DNA of 38,376 nt from Candidatus Uhrbacteria bacterium (GTDB taxonomy: Bacteria; Patescibacteriota; Patescibacteriia; UBA9934). The stretch lies in the NCBI GenBank assembly GCA_943354605.1, contig CALRCK010000003.1:149609-187984 (forward strand), read 5' to 3'. The notes under the pieces are model-generated. The model saw nothing but the letters and a program-made list of their open reading frames with translations. It ran no database searches and was not told the DNA's origin. The translations under genes were made by a program, and so were the position numbers. This document shows positions 8,876 through 19,276 of this stretch, piece after piece. How positions within the stretch are numbered: position 1 is the first letter of the stretch; the number at the start of each line of letters is the position of its first letter.

Positions 8876-10200
8876 CCTCCGACCGCAGCAATACATTGGT
8901 TTCCGCGGTCTTCGAAGTTTTTGAATTGGCCGTAGCTTGGGGAGGCTGGGGAAAGGAGGCAGACCGATCCTGGTTTTGCGCGAGCGATGACATCGTTCAC
9001 GATTTCGGTGAGCGTCTTCATGGGAATCGATTTCCCGCCGATCGCAGTGATGGCATCGGAAATTTTCTCTCCTCCAGGAAGAACGTACACGGCGATTCCG
9101 AGGTCGACGACGCGTTTCGCAAGATCGGCAAAGTGGTATCCACGATCTTGTCCGCCGAGAATAATCGCACCAAGGTCTTTTTCGAACACATCAATGGCCG
9201 CGAGCGCGGACTGAGGAGTTGTTGAGATCGAATCATTGATAAATCGAATTCCATGATGAACACCCAAGTCCTGCATGCGATGCGGCAAAGGCTTGAAAGT
9301 AGAAAATGCATTCTCGACCACTGCACGATCGATACCGAGATAATCGCTGATAGCGAGGACGCCGGCGGCGTTTTCGCGATTATGATCGCCGAGAAGCGCA
9401 AGTGAGTTCAGCGATGCATCACCGCGATCAACAAACGGAATCGCTTTCGATTTCACGCGGTTTGCGAGATCGACGAGCTTTGGAAATTTCTCGTTGTATA
9501 CAAAAACATCATTCGCGGTTTGTGCGTCGGCGATGCGCATTTTTGCTGCGTGGTAGCTCTCCACGTCGCCGTGGTAATCCATGTGCTCTTCGTACAGATT
9601 GAGAATGACGGCGATGTCGGGGGCAATAACGAGATCGGAAAGTTGATAGCTCGACATCTCCAAAACAAAAATCGTGTCCGCAGGATCGTTCACGTGCGAA
9701 ATTGCTGGCTCGCCGATGTTGCCGGCAAGCACAACATGCTTCCCCGCGGCTTTGAGCACAGAGGCAAGAAGAGACGCTGTTGTGCTCTTGCCCTTCGTCC
9801 CAGTGACGCCGATGATGAGACCTCGAGACCCTTCCGAACCAAGCCCCCCTCCAACTCCCCCCATAAATGGGTGGAGAGAAATCGACTGACGTTCTGCCAT
9901 GAACAGATTCGTGCTCGAGGTGAAGTGGGCGCCGGCGTTTTCCATTTCTTCAACGTATGCGCGGTGCCATGGGATTCCTGGGGATTTGATGACGACGGCT
10001 TCGGACGTGACCGCAGCGATAGCGTCGATGAGCTGGTGATACTCAGGAACGTCGATCTCTTGTTCGTCGGTCACAATGATGCGCGCCGTAGGAATTTTGG
10101 ATTTCAAAACATCGTACACCGCTTTTCCTTCGCGGCCAAAACCTAAAATGATGACGAGTTTTTCCGAAAGATCAGCGAGACGCATAGACCAATTGAGCAT
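8863..10200 (-). CDS. murD: UDP-N-acetylmuramoyl-L-alanine--glutamate ligase (MurD or MurD2 type)
   Basis: IIGVTGTKGKSTTASLLASVL, VLEMSSYQL, NDSISTTPQSALAAI, LGGQDRG. Confidence 0.9.
   Translation of the reverse strand: MLNWSMRLADLSEKLVIILGFGREGKAVYDVLKSKIPTARIIVTDEQEIDVPEYHQLIDAIAAVTSEAVVIKSPGIPWHRAYVEEMENAGAHFTSSTNLFMAERQSISLHPFMGGVGGGLGSEGSRGLIIGVTGTKGKSTTASLLASVLKAAGKHVVLAGNIGEPAISHVNDPADTIFVLEMSSYQLSDLVIAPDIAVILNLYEEHMDYHGDVESYHAAKMRIADAQTANDVFVYNEKFPKLVDLANRVKSKAIPFVDRGDASLNSLALLGDHNRENAAGVLAISDYLGIDRAVVENAFSTFKPLPHRMQDLGVHHGIRFINDSISTTPQSALAAIDVFEKDLGAIILGGQDRGYHFADLAKRVVDLGIAVYVLPGGEKISDAITAIGGKSIPMKTLTEIVNDVIARAKPGSVCLLSPASPSYGQFKNFEDRGNQCIAAVGGRLT
9841..9877. repeat. palindromic repeat inside murD
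   Basis: aagcccccctccaactccccccataaatgggtggaga; same family as 3736..3769. Confidence 0.8.
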
Positions 10201-11548
10201 ACTCCTCTGGCATGGAATGCTCTGTTGAAAGAGTCAGCGCACGATCGATGAGTGCATCAATGTCCTTCCTCGACGACATCACATCGGTCTCGAACCACTT
10301 CATGATTGGCGAATCTTCATACTCGCCACGACCGTGGATCAATGCGAATGCGGCGATTACTTCTTCGAATTCACCGACACACTCGAACGGCTTCATTGTT
10401 CCGTAGCCGGTGAGATCTTTATACATCGGCAAGAGATCGGTCCGCATAAGCAAATCCTCCGCAAACATCTCCACCATTTTTCGTCGCGGAATAAATGCGC
10501 CGAGCATCGCAAAAACAAATGCGCACTTTGGGCATTTTCCACACCATCGCGTGACCGTTGGTACACCGCCTTGCTTGTAGTTGGTATTACAGCTTGAAAA
10601 TACGTTGAAATACTTTCCGTTCGCTGCGAATCGGCGCGCAATGTCGAGCTCGGAAAGCGGCCGGAGCAGACTAAAGACGCGAATATTCTTTGAAACAAAG
10701 GCCTCGAGATACGCCTGAATATCGCGCTCAGCTTCGAGACTTTTGCTGTACTGATGGTTGATGACGACGCCATCAACTTCTGTATTGCCCGAATTTGCGC
10801 TTCGCTCGTTCGCAAAAATCACATCGCGACGGCCATGCAACATCGCAACGATCGATGCCGCAATGCCAACGTACGCTGTAATTGGCACGTGGCCGTTCCA
10901 CGCGCCAGCCTTGTTCAGCTCGATAAGTTTCGGATCGATGGTGCGCGAGACGGAAAAGAGCTTGTTCCCGACCTCAGCAGCAACCTCGCGAATGCGAGAG
11001 TGATTGCCGAACATGAACAGATCGAACGGAATACTCGCTGCACGCAACATTTCGATCGCGACAAGGGAATCCTTTCCGCCGCCGATGGGGACGATCGCGC
11101 CGATCGTAGAGACGGCCCGCGGGGCCGTCTCGGATTGAATCGAATCTGAAGATTCGGAGACGGCCCAGCGGGCCGTCTCTACAGGGAATTTAATATACCC
11201 TCGAAAATCCAAATCATTTCGGAAGAAAAATTCACCAAGCCCTAACGTGTACAACTTATTCCACGATGCAGCCTGCTCTGCAGACAGCTTCCCAGACTGA
11301 ACAACAATCGCCGGCGGCAGCTTGGCCTTGTAATAACTCACGCCAGCAATGAGATGCAGCGTAAACAACGCACGATCAAGTTCATCATCAATCCCCTTCG
11401 GAATTCCCGTCGCAGGAATAGGAAACACCAATCGTTCCACGAATTCTTCCTCATCGATCCTGTATTTCAACAACACTTCCCCACTCACGCGATCAAAAGA
11501 ATACGATGTAAAGACGAACTGCTTCGCGTGGGAGACAATTGGCATCAT
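10172..11548 (-). CDS. murL: MurL-like UDP-MurNAc-L-Ala-L-Glu epimerase candidate (PP-loop ATP pyrophosphatase fold)
   Basis: IVPIGGGKDSLVAIEML PP-loop and RWCGKCPKCAFVFAML; ORF overlaps murD. Family assignment from memory, not a search. Confidence 0.65.
   Translation of the reverse strand: MMPIVSHAKQFVFTSYSFDRVSGEVLLKYRIDEEEFVERLVFPIPATGIPKGIDDELDRALFTLHLIAGVSYYKAKLPPAIVVQSGKLSAEQAASWNKLYTLGLGEFFFRNDLDFRGYIKFPVETARWAVSESSDSIQSETAPRAVSTIGAIVPIGGGKDSLVAIEMLRAASIPFDLFMFGNHSRIREVAAEVGNKLFSVSRTIDPKLIELNKAGAWNGHVPITAYVGIAASIVAMLHGRRDVIFANERSANSGNTEVDGVVINHQYSKSLEAERDIQAYLEAFVSKNIRVFSLLRPLSELDIARRFAANGKYFNVFSSCNTNYKQGGVPTVTRWCGKCPKCAFVFAMLGAFIPRRKMVEMFAEDLLMRTDLLPMYKDLTGYGTMKPFECVGEFEEVIAAFALIHGRGEYEDSPIMKWFETDVMSSRKDIDALIDRALTLSTEHSMPEEYAQLVYASR
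11106..11182. repeat. 77-bp nested palindrome inside the murL-like CDS
   Basis: gtagagacggcccgcggggccgtctc...ggagacggcccagcgggccgtctctac, encoding ETARWAVSESSDSIQSETAPRAVST before the PP-loop. Confidence 0.85.
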
Positions 11549-12915
11549 AGACTCTGGACAACAGCAACAATTGCGTCACGCTCACGTTCCATGACTTCTA
11601 TATTCTTTGCCTCAACTGTCACGCGAACGAGCGGCTCAGTATTTGATTTTCGCACAAGGAACCACCAATCGTGATCAAACTCGAAGCGCAATCCATCAAT
11701 CGTAATCACCTTTGTTGCTTTTGATTCGTACCGCTCGCGGAGTACCGCGATGGCCTCATCACCCTTCTCTGTATGAATATTCACCTCTGCGCTATTCGCA
11801 TACGAACGGAATGGGCGAACCAAATCCGCAAACGTTCCGCCAAAGGTCTTCCACGCAGAAAGCACTTTCAAGAAGGCAAAATCGATTGCTTCAAGATTAT
11901 GAAACTCCGGAAAAAAGAAATGACTTGAGACTTCACCTCCGAGCGCACCGGTCATTTCGTGCATCTTCTTGATAATCTTCGTGTTTCCTACCGGGCACTG
12001 CACCGGCTCGCCGCCGTTGGCGCGGATCGCATCATCGAGTGCCCAACCAGCATTAATGGAGTACAAAATCTTCCCTCCAGGGTTTCGAAGCAAAACGTCT
12101 TTTGACAACAACGCAAGCGTGCAGTCTCCAGCAATTGAGACGCCTTCGTTATCAATAAACGCAATACGATCCGCATCTCCGTCGATCGCTACACCAAAAT
12201 CTGCTCCAACCTCAAGAACTTTTTTCTTTACATCTGTCAGCGTCTCTTCCTTTGCCGGATTCGCCTCATGATTTGGAAATCGAGCATCCGGCTCTGCATA
12301 AAGCTCGATCACGTCGATACCGAGACGCTGACACAGCGGTCGCATGCTCGTTGCGCCCATGCCGTTTCCATAGTCAATAACAATCTTTGCTCGCGCAGAA
12401 GATACGCCAGACGACGCGATGCATTGATCGAGATACGGCGAAAGAACATCAAATGACGACTCACTCCCGGGCACAGCTGCCGAAGAAAATTCCTCGCTGA
12501 AGCGCGCGAGAATATCGCTACCGGCGATTGGCGATCCATCGGCTTTTGCCATTTTGATTCCGTTGTATTCCGCAGGATTGTGGGAAGCGGTAATCATGAT
12601 TCCCGCACCGATCGATTCATCGGACGTTACCGCGAAGTTGTACATCGACGATGTGCAGAGACCGATATTCGCCACATCACCACCCATGCTCACGACGCCA
12701 TCAATAGCTGCTCTCATGAGTTCCGGGCTCGTTTCCCGCATATCTCTCCCAATCACAACCTTCTTCGCGCCCGTCATTGCTACAAGAATCATCGCGGCTT
12801 TTTTGGCGATTTCGGGCGTCACCTCATGTAATAATCCTCGAATATTGTAACTTCGGAAGATATGAGCCGGAAAAGAAGAGTCCATAATTTGGCTTACGTT
12901 AGCAACAAGCGGCAT
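11545..12915 (-). CDS. phosphomannomutase/phosphoglucomutase
   Basis: FRSYNIRG, TASHNPAEYNGIKM, DGDADRIAFID, GGEVSSHFFF. Confidence 0.92.
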   Translation of the reverse strand: MPLVANVSQIMDSSFPAHIFRSYNIRGLLHEVTPEIAKKAAMILVAMTGAKKVVIGRDMRETSPELMRAAIDGVVSMGGDVANIGLCTSSMYNFAVTSDESIGAGIMITASHNPAEYNGIKMAKADGSPIAGSDILARFSEEFSSAAVPGSESSFDVLSPYLDQCIASSGVSSARAKIVIDYGNGMGATSMRPLCQRLGIDVIELYAEPDARFPNHEANPAKEETLTDVKKKVLEVGADFGVAIDGDADRIAFIDNEGVSIAGDCTLALLSKDVLLRNPGGKILYSINAGWALDDAIRANGGEPVQCPVGNTKIIKKMHEMTGALGGEVSSHFFFPEFHNLEAIDFAFLKVLSAWKTFGGTFADLVRPFRSYANSAEVNIHTEKGDEAIAVLRERYESKATKVITIDGLRFEFDHDWWFLVRKSNTEPLVRVTVEAKNIEVMERERDAIVAVVQSL

Positions 12916-12981
12916 TTTACCGCTTTACGGTGGCGGAGGAAAGTCCTATGATTCCGCTAAGACTTTAACACATATCTTCCT

Positions 12982-13530
12982 ATGCCATTCATGATTCTGG
13001 TTGGGGTTCTTGTTCTCGGCGGACTCTGGTTAGTCGTCGTCTTTAACGGCCTCGTCACGAGCAAGAACCGCGTGGACGAAGCATGGGCAGATATTGAGGT
13101 GCAATTGAAGCGCCGATACGACCTTATCCCAAACCTCGTGAACGTGGTGAAGGGATACGCGACGCACGAAAGTTCGGTGTTCGAGGAGGTCACCAAGGCT
13201 CGCAATGCCGCAATGAATGCAGGAAATCCTGCTGAACACGCAAAGGCGGAAAATGCGCTTTCTGGAACACTCAAGACCCTTTTCGCGGTTGCAGAGAACT
13301 ATCCAGACCTGAAGGCGTCGGACAACTTTGGCCACCTGCAGCGCGAGCTTGTTGATACAGAAGACAAGATTCAGGCTGCACGTCGCTTCTACAACGGTAA
13401 CACGCGCGACTTCAACACGAAGCTCCAGGTGTTCCCAACCAACATGGTGGGCAACATGCTCGGCTTTAAAAAATACGACTTCTACGACGCTCCTGAAGTT
13501 GCCGACATCGCACCAACGGTGACGTTCTAG
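12982..13530 (+). CDS. lemA: LemA family protein
   Basis: NRVDEAWADIEVQLKRRYDLIPNLVNVVKGYATHE; LQRELVDTEDKIQAARRFYN. Confidence 0.95.
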   Translation: MPFMILVGVLVLGGLWLVVVFNGLVTSKNRVDEAWADIEVQLKRRYDLIPNLVNVVKGYATHESSVFEEVTKARNAAMNAGNPAEHAKAENALSGTLKTLFAVAENYPDLKASDNFGHLQRELVDTEDKIQAARRFYNGNTRDFNTKLQVFPTNMVGNMLGFKKYDFYDAPEVADIAPTVTF

Positions 13531-13550
13531 TCGATCGTTCCTCTCCCTCA

Positions 13551-13679
13551 TCAACGGGTCCTGTCGCCTCGGACCCCGTTACGGTGCTCAGCTCGCGCAT
13601 GAATGTTTTGCGTAAGCATCGAATGCATGTGGCGCTCGTTGCGCTCCGTACGGGGGCCTCCCTCGGCACCACCCGTTGA
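13551..13679. other. 129-nt imperfect long hairpin in lemA-htpX intergenic region
   Basis: Terminal 9-bp perfect inverted repeat tcaacgggt/acccgttga plus interrupted complementary interior arms. Confidence 0.6.
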
Positions 13680-13711
13680 ATCGTTCGTTCCACTGATTCA
13701 AACCTCCCTTT

Positions 13712-14605
13712 ATGTACTCCGACATCGCCAAAAATAAACGTCGCACGTGGGTTCTTGTGCTCATCATGAGCGTCATTGTGATTGGAATGTCGTGGCTTCT
13801 GGGAACGCTCAACGGGCTGGATGCCGAAGGAAGCATTATTCTCGGCACCATCATCGCAACCATCTACAGCCTCATCAGTTACTACGGATCTGCATCCATC
13901 GCGCTTTCTGTGAGCGGAGCAAAGCCGATTGTGAAAGCACAGGCTCCAGACATTTATAACGTCGTGGAAAACCTCTGTATCGCAAACGGTCAGCCAACGC
14001 CGGCCATCTATATCATCGAAGACGCAAGCCCGAATGCCTTTGCAACGGGACGTGATCCGGAGCACGCGTCGATCGCATTCACTACCGGAATCCTCGCGCT
14101 TCTCACCCGCGAAGAACTTGAAGGCGTTGCTGCGCACGAACTGTCGCACGTGAAAAACTACGACATTCGTGTCATGACCATCGTCGTGGTGCTCGTTGGG
14201 TTAATCTCACTGATCGCCGACATTCTCATTCACACCCGGATTGGCCGCGGCAATAGCAAAGACAACGGCGGCGCAGCCATCCTCATGATTGTTGGCATCG
14301 TGCTCGCGATCCTCTCTCCACTTTTCGCACAGCTCATCCAACTCGCCGTGTCTCGGAGCCGTGAATATCTCGCCGATGCAAGCGGAGCCCTTCTTACTCG
14401 ATATCCAGAAGGCCTCGCATCAGCACTCACAAAAATCGAAGCGCACGGTGCGCCAATGCAACATGCCAATCGCGCAACTGCGCATCTGTTCCTCAGCAAT
14501 CCATTCGGTGCAACAAAAGAATCACGCTCCTGGTTTTCCAACATGTTCTCCACTCACCCACCCATCGAAGATCGTATTGCTCGCCTCCGAAGCATGGGTC
14601 GATAA
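13712..14605 (+). CDS. htpX: M48 family zinc metalloprotease HtpX
   Basis: GVAAHELSHVKNYDIRV (HExxH), REYLADASGALLTRYPEGLASAL. Confidence 0.93.
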   Translation: MYSDIAKNKRRTWVLVLIMSVIVIGMSWLLGTLNGLDAEGSIILGTIIATIYSLISYYGSASIALSVSGAKPIVKAQAPDIYNVVENLCIANGQPTPAIYIIEDASPNAFATGRDPEHASIAFTTGILALLTREELEGVAAHELSHVKNYDIRVMTIVVVLVGLISLIADILIHTRIGRGNSKDNGGAAILMIVGIVLAILSPLFAQLIQLAVSRSREYLADASGALLTRYPEGLASALTKIEAHGAPMQHANRATAHLFLSNPFGATKESRSWFSNMFSTHPPIEDRIARLRSMGR

Positions 14606-14617
14606 CTCCTGACGATT

Positions 14618-17128
14618 ATGAATGAACTTCTTGAAACCTTCACAAGTCATCTCAAGGCCGTGCTGACGCGGGCGTTGTGTTTGGCTGTGGAAGAAGGCGG
14701 CGACACCATCGCGCCAACGCACCTGCTTTGGGCATTAGGAACCGAGGAAGGCTGTATTGGCGCAGAGATTCTTCGTAAAGCCGGCGCAACACCAACGAGC
14801 TTGCGACGATTGGTATTTCTTGATGAAGCTGGCCTGCCCGACGACGCGATTATGCGCGCGAGCAAAATCACGCCACTGCTTTCCGAAGAATCAAAAGCGA
14901 TGATTGAAAAAGCGGTTCACGCCGCTGGCGTACATGGTCATCGCTATGTTGGCACCGAACATTTGCTTCACGGCATTGTGGAGGCAAAAACACCGGAAAT
15001 TGCCACATACCTCGCTGCCGACGGCATTAGCGAAACCGTGATTCGCGACAACCTCGCAACCGTCTTTCAAACTACCGCCAACTTCCCAGAAACACTGGAA
15101 AACGCGAAAGGCGTTCGCGCGGCAGTAAAACAGAATGAGGACAAGAAGCCATGTGAAGACTGTGGGCACGTGCACAACGACGACGAACACGCTGAAGAAA
15201 AAGATTCTGCGCTGGGATACTTCACAACCGAACTTACGGACAAAGAAGTTGCCGACGCTATCGATCCAGTCATTGGTCGCGATGAAGAAATCGATCGTGT
15301 CGTCGCAATTCTTGCGCGCCGCACCAAGAACAATCCGTTGTTGCTCGGCGAACCTGGCGTTGGAAAAACTGCGATTGCCGAAGGTTTAGCAAAGCGTATT
15401 CTCGAGGGAACCGTCCCTGACGCTGTGCTTCGATTGCATGTTCACCGCCTTGATATGTCCGCGCTTGTTGCTGGAACCATGTATCGCGGCGATTTTGAGG
15501 CTCGCGTTACGCAACTTCTTGACGAACTTCAGGAACGCGACGACGTCGTGCTGTTCATCGACGAAATCCACACCATCATTGGCGCAGGCGCAGCAAGCGG
15601 CTCACTCGATGCTGCAAACATGCTCAAGCCGGCACTCGCTCGTGGCGAACTGCGCTGCATCGGCGCAACAACATCCGCCGAATACAAAAAACACATCATG
15701 GTGGATGCCGCGCTCGAACGCCGCTTCGCTACCGTCACCGTCCGCGAACCAAGCGCAAGCGAAACGCTCAAAGTGCTGAACGGCATTAAACATCGGTACG
15801 AAAAGCACCACACCGTTCTCTATCCCAACGCGGTCCTCGAAACAATCGTTCGCATCGCTGAACGCTACATGACGAGCAAACAATTCCCGGATAAAGCGAT
15901 CGATCTCCTCGACGAAGCCGGCGCACATGCAAATGTTGGCCGAAAGCCGACCGATCGCCGTGCGCTCAAAATCCGCGAACTCGAGCATGAACTTGAGCAT
16001 GTCCGCGAATCAAAAGCGTCAGCAGTTACCAACGAGCACTTCCCAGATGCCGTTGCATTTAAGGAGAAAGAAGCGAAGCTCGTCAGCGAAATCAATACAT
16101 TGAAGGCCGCACCGGTCACGCATCCCGTTATCACCATCACGAACGACATGATTCTCGCCGTGGCATCCAAAACCACCGGCGTTCCGCTCGCCCGTCTCAA
16201 TGCCGACGATCATGAGTCGTTGCGTACGCTCGACGAACGTCTGCAGAAGCACGTTGTTGCACAAGATTCCGCAGTCTCTATCGTTGCAAGCGCGATGCGC
16301 CGAGCAAAACTCGGGTTCGCGAAGCCGAACCATCCCCTCGCATCCTTCCTCTTTGCGGGCCCATCTGGCGTTGGAAAGACGGCGCTCGCAAAGGCGCTTG
16401 CCCTGGAAATGTTCGGCGACGCAAAAGCACTCATCCGCTTTGACATGAGCGAGTTTGCCGAAGGATTCAGCGTCAGCAAGCTCGTCGGTGCTCCAGCGGG
16501 ATACGTTGGCTACCGCGAAGGTGCAAAACTCAGCGACGCGCTTCGAGACCGTCCACACGCCGTGATTCTCTTTGATGAGCTCGAGAAGGCGCATAAAGAC
16601 GTACAAGCGCTCCTGCTCCAGATCCTCGATGAAGGGTCGATTACCGACGCAACGGGCGCGAAAGTAAACTTTCAGCAAAGCGTTGTCATCATGACCACGA
16701 ATGCCGGACAAGATCGGTTACAAAAAAAGAACCTCGGCTTCCATGAAGCACAGAACCCCACGTCGCAGATTCACGACGACCTCCGCGCGGTATTCGAGGA
16801 GCAGTTCCGTCCAGAGCTTGTCAACCGCATCGGCCATATCTGTGTCTTCAATCCGCTGAAGACCGACGACATCGTTGCGATCACCAAACTCGCCATTGAC
16901 GACATGATCGCTCGGCTCAAGACCGCGAAGCTTTCCGTGACACTTCCAAAGAAGCTCGCAGAAACGCTCGCGAAGCACGTCAAAACCGCTCACGGCGCTC
17001 GCGACGTGCACCGTGTGCTCGAAGAACATCTTGAGCACACCATCGCGAATGCGATTCTTGCCACAAAACGGCCAAAGTCTCATCTCAACGTCACCATCGA
17101 GAATAACGGCACAATAAAAGTCCGATAA
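14618..17128 (+). CDS. ATP-dependent Clp protease ATP-binding subunit (ClpA/ClpC type)
   Basis: Clp N-domain, two Walker A motifs ([30 protein letters not shown]), [15 protein letters not shown]. Confidence 0.92.
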   Translation: MNELLETFTSHLKAVLTRALCLAVEEGGDTIAPTHLLWALGTEEGCIGAEILRKAGATPTSLRRLVFLDEAGLPDDAIMRASKITPLLSEESKAMIEKAVHAAGVHGHRYVGTEHLLHGIVEAKTPEIATYLAADGISETVIRDNLATVFQTTANFPETLENAKGVRAAVKQNEDKKPCEDCGHVHNDDEHAEEKDSALGYFTTELTDKEVADAIDPVIGRDEEIDRVVAILARRTKNNPLLLGEPGVGKTAIAEGLAKRILEGTVPDAVLRLHVHRLDMSALVAGTMYRGDFEARVTQLLDELQERDDVVLFIDEIHTIIGAGAASGSLDAANMLKPALARGELRCIGATTSAEYKKHIMVDAALERRFATVTVREPSASETLKVLNGIKHRYEKHHTVLYPNAVLETIVRIAERYMTSKQFPDKAIDLLDEAGAHANVGRKPTDRRALKIRELEHELEHVRESKASAVTNEHFPDAVAFKEKEAKLVSEINTLKAAPVTHPVITITNDMILAVASKTTGVPLARLNADDHESLRTLDERLQKHVVAQDSAVSIVASAMRRAKLGFAKPNHPLASFLFAGPSGVGKTALAKALALEMFGDAKALIRFDMSEFAEGFSVSKLVGAPAGYVGYREGAKLSDALRDRPHAVILFDELEKAHKDVQALLLQILDEGSITDATGAKVNFQQSVVIMTTNAGQDRLQKKNLGFHEAQNPTSQIHDDLRAVFEEQFRPELVNRIGHICVFNPLKTDDIVAITKLAIDDMIARLKTAKLSVTLPKKLAETLAKHVKTAHGARDVHRVLEEHLEHTIANAILATKRPKSHLNVTIENNGTIKVR

Positions 17129-17131
17129 TGC

Positions 17132-17164
17132 ACAAAAGCTCCTCGATTTTCGGGGAGCTTTTGT
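17132..17164 (+). terminator. rho-independent terminator
   Basis: acaaaagctcctcg-atttt-cggggagcttttgt. Confidence 0.8.
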
Positions 17165-17193
17165 ATTGTGCGTGATATAATCAGGGCATCCTT

Positions 17194-18036
17194 ATGGCCA
17201 CGACCGCGACCACATCGCGCTCATCCTCACCGAACCCTAGCGTCGTGCTTCACGCCGCTCGTCTTGAGGCGAAAAAAAAACAATTCGGACGAGTTGCTCC
17301 TGGCAGCAGGCGGAATTTGAGTACGCTCCCAACCCGATCATCGCGCCCCACACAGGAAGAACAGCGATTTCCGCAGAACCCCGTTGCTCGAATGCGAGCG
17401 GATCGTCATGCAGTTCAACGCTATGCGAATCCTGGCGCATCAACACCAAGGCTACAGGAAATGAGTGAGTCTCTCCGCGAGGGCGATACCGATCAAGAAG
17501 AAGATGCAAACGAAATCGAAGAACAAGAATCACAAATCGCCGACGAAAACGATCAGGCACAGAGCCTCCAATCTGCAGCCCGCGCGCGTTCTCGCGCCAA
17601 AGCAGCCAATGGAGACGCCTCACAAAAAATGATGGAACAGGCCAAGAAAAAGATGGAAAAAGTCATGGCACAGGCGAAAGCCCAAGGAAGCGAATCCGCG
17701 GGGTCCCTTATTGATGAAGGCGAATTTGCGGAGGTCGTCGACACGATTGCTACGGGAAAATCCGTCACCCGCGTCACGCTCAGCATTTTTCAGGACAGCA
17801 TGGACGAAAACATGAAATTAGCGCTCGAGAAGGCCGACTTACCTCTGTACAAAATGAGCGATGCCCTTGGAGGTATCTCGGCATCGTCCACCATTGCCCA
17901 GGCCGGGAAATGGTCATCGGTGCTTTTCGTGATCCTCCCATTCATTCTTATCTTCTTTATCCTTGCATACGGATCGATTGGAAACGCAATCCATGGCGAT
18001 ATACAAAACGCACTCACCATCATGCAATCTCTCTAA
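17194..18036 (+). CDS. hypothetical protein, low-complexity N-terminus and C-terminal TM
   Basis: 280 aa; tataat upstream; first gene of the 17194..21318 same-strand cluster. Confidence 0.6.
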   Translation: MATTATTSRSSSPNPSVVLHAARLEAKKKQFGRVAPGSRRNLSTLPTRSSRPTQEEQRFPQNPVARMRADRHAVQRYANPGASTPRLQEMSESLREGDTDQEEDANEIEEQESQIADENDQAQSLQSAARARSRAKAANGDASQKMMEQAKKKMEKVMAQAKAQGSESAGSLIDEGEFAEVVDTIATGKSVTRVTLSIFQDSMDENMKLALEKADLPLYKMSDALGGISASSTIAQAGKWSSVLFVILPFILIFFILAYGSIGNAIHGDIQNALTIMQSL

Positions 18037-18042
18037 CCGCCT

Positions 18043-19272
18043 ATGTCTGAACGCTTGAAATTCATTCTCAAAATCGCCGGATTCATTCTGGCGTGCGTCT
18101 TGATTGCCCTGGCGATCTACTTCGTCTTCTTCAAGAAAGCTATCACAAGCGTTACCACGGGCCCGGGAACGACAGTCACCGGCGGAGCGCTCCCAGGAGC
18201 CGCAACCGGAGCTCTTGGAACACCAACGCCAGGAGAAACCCCGGGAGGCACCACGGGAGGCGGCACGACACTCCCACCATCCACCATTGCAAAGGGCGGT
18301 GAAACATTCACCACGCTCCTCACAAACACAACGGTAAAAAGCCCAACAGTCACCGCAGACGGGACGATTGCATACTACGACCCTGCTGACGGCAAATTTT
18401 ACACCGTCGATGCAAAAGGAAACGTTGTGGCGCTCTCACAAGCAACATTCCCCAAGGCAGACGCCGTAACCTTCGACGCTGGAGCCACAAGTGCCGTCAT
18501 CGAATTCCCGGACGGAAGCAACGTCGTATACGACTTCGAAACCGCGAAACAGGTGACGCTTCCAAGCCACTGGGAAGACTTCTCGTTCTCTGGAACCGGT
18601 GATTCGATTGCCGCGAAAAGCGTTGGAACCGATGCGTCAAATCGTGCGCTCGTCGTCACAAACACCGACGGTACCGAAACGAAAGTTCTCGCGAGCCTTG
18701 GGTCGAACGATGACAAAGTTTCGGTGAGCTGGTCGCCAAATAATACCGTCCTCGGATTCTCTGCAACCGGCGGGAGCACCGGCGGAACATTCGGCAGACA
18801 AGAAATCTATCTCATTGGTCCAGACGGCAGCGCATCGGGCGTCCTGATTGTTGATGGAACAAGTTTCCATAACATCTGGGCACCAGACGGAAACCACCTT
18901 CTCTACTCCGTCGCCGATCCTGGAAATGGATACAAAGCAACGTTGTGGTACGCAGATAGCCGAGGTGATCGCAATGGCGACAGCCGGAAGAAGATGGCCG
19001 TTTCCACATTGGTAAACAAGTGCACATTCGCCTCAGCAACAACGGCATACTGTGGCGTTCCACGCGAAATGCCGGCAGGAGGCGGAAGCGACGAATCGCT
19101 CATTACCGCATCTGACGACGTGTACAAAATTAACATCAGCACCGGCAATGCAACACTCGTTGCCATTCCTGCCGCAGATACCAAGATCTTCTCCCCGAGC
19201 GTTTCCAGCGACGGTGCGAACTTCTTTTACGCCGATGCTGCTGGCCGCTTAAACGTGATCCGTCTTCAATAA
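18043..19272 (+). CDS. membrane-anchored beta-propeller (TolB/WD40-like) protein
   Basis: N-terminal TM, Gly/Thr-rich linker, repeats such as VSWSPNNTVLGFSATGG, IWAPDGNHLLYSV, FSPSVSSDGANFFYAD. Confidence 0.65.
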   Translation: MSERLKFILKIAGFILACVLIALAIYFVFFKKAITSVTTGPGTTVTGGALPGAATGALGTPTPGETPGGTTGGGTTLPPSTIAKGGETFTTLLTNTTVKSPTVTADGTIAYYDPADGKFYTVDAKGNVVALSQATFPKADAVTFDAGATSAVIEFPDGSNVVYDFETAKQVTLPSHWEDFSFSGTGDSIAAKSVGTDASNRALVVTNTDGTETKVLASLGSNDDKVSVSWSPNNTVLGFSATGGSTGGTFGRQEIYLIGPDGSASGVLIVDGTSFHNIWAPDGNHLLYSVADPGNGYKATLWYADSRGDRNGDSRKKMAVSTLVNKCTFASATTAYCGVPREMPAGGGSDESLITASDDVYKINISTGNATLVAIPAADTKIFSPSVSSDGANFFYADAAGRLNVIRLQ

Positions 19273-19276
19273 GCCT

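Noticed and set aside
13466-14149. 227-aa minus-strand ORF
   Set aside because: Antisense to lemA/htpX; low-quality Arg/Cys/His composition.
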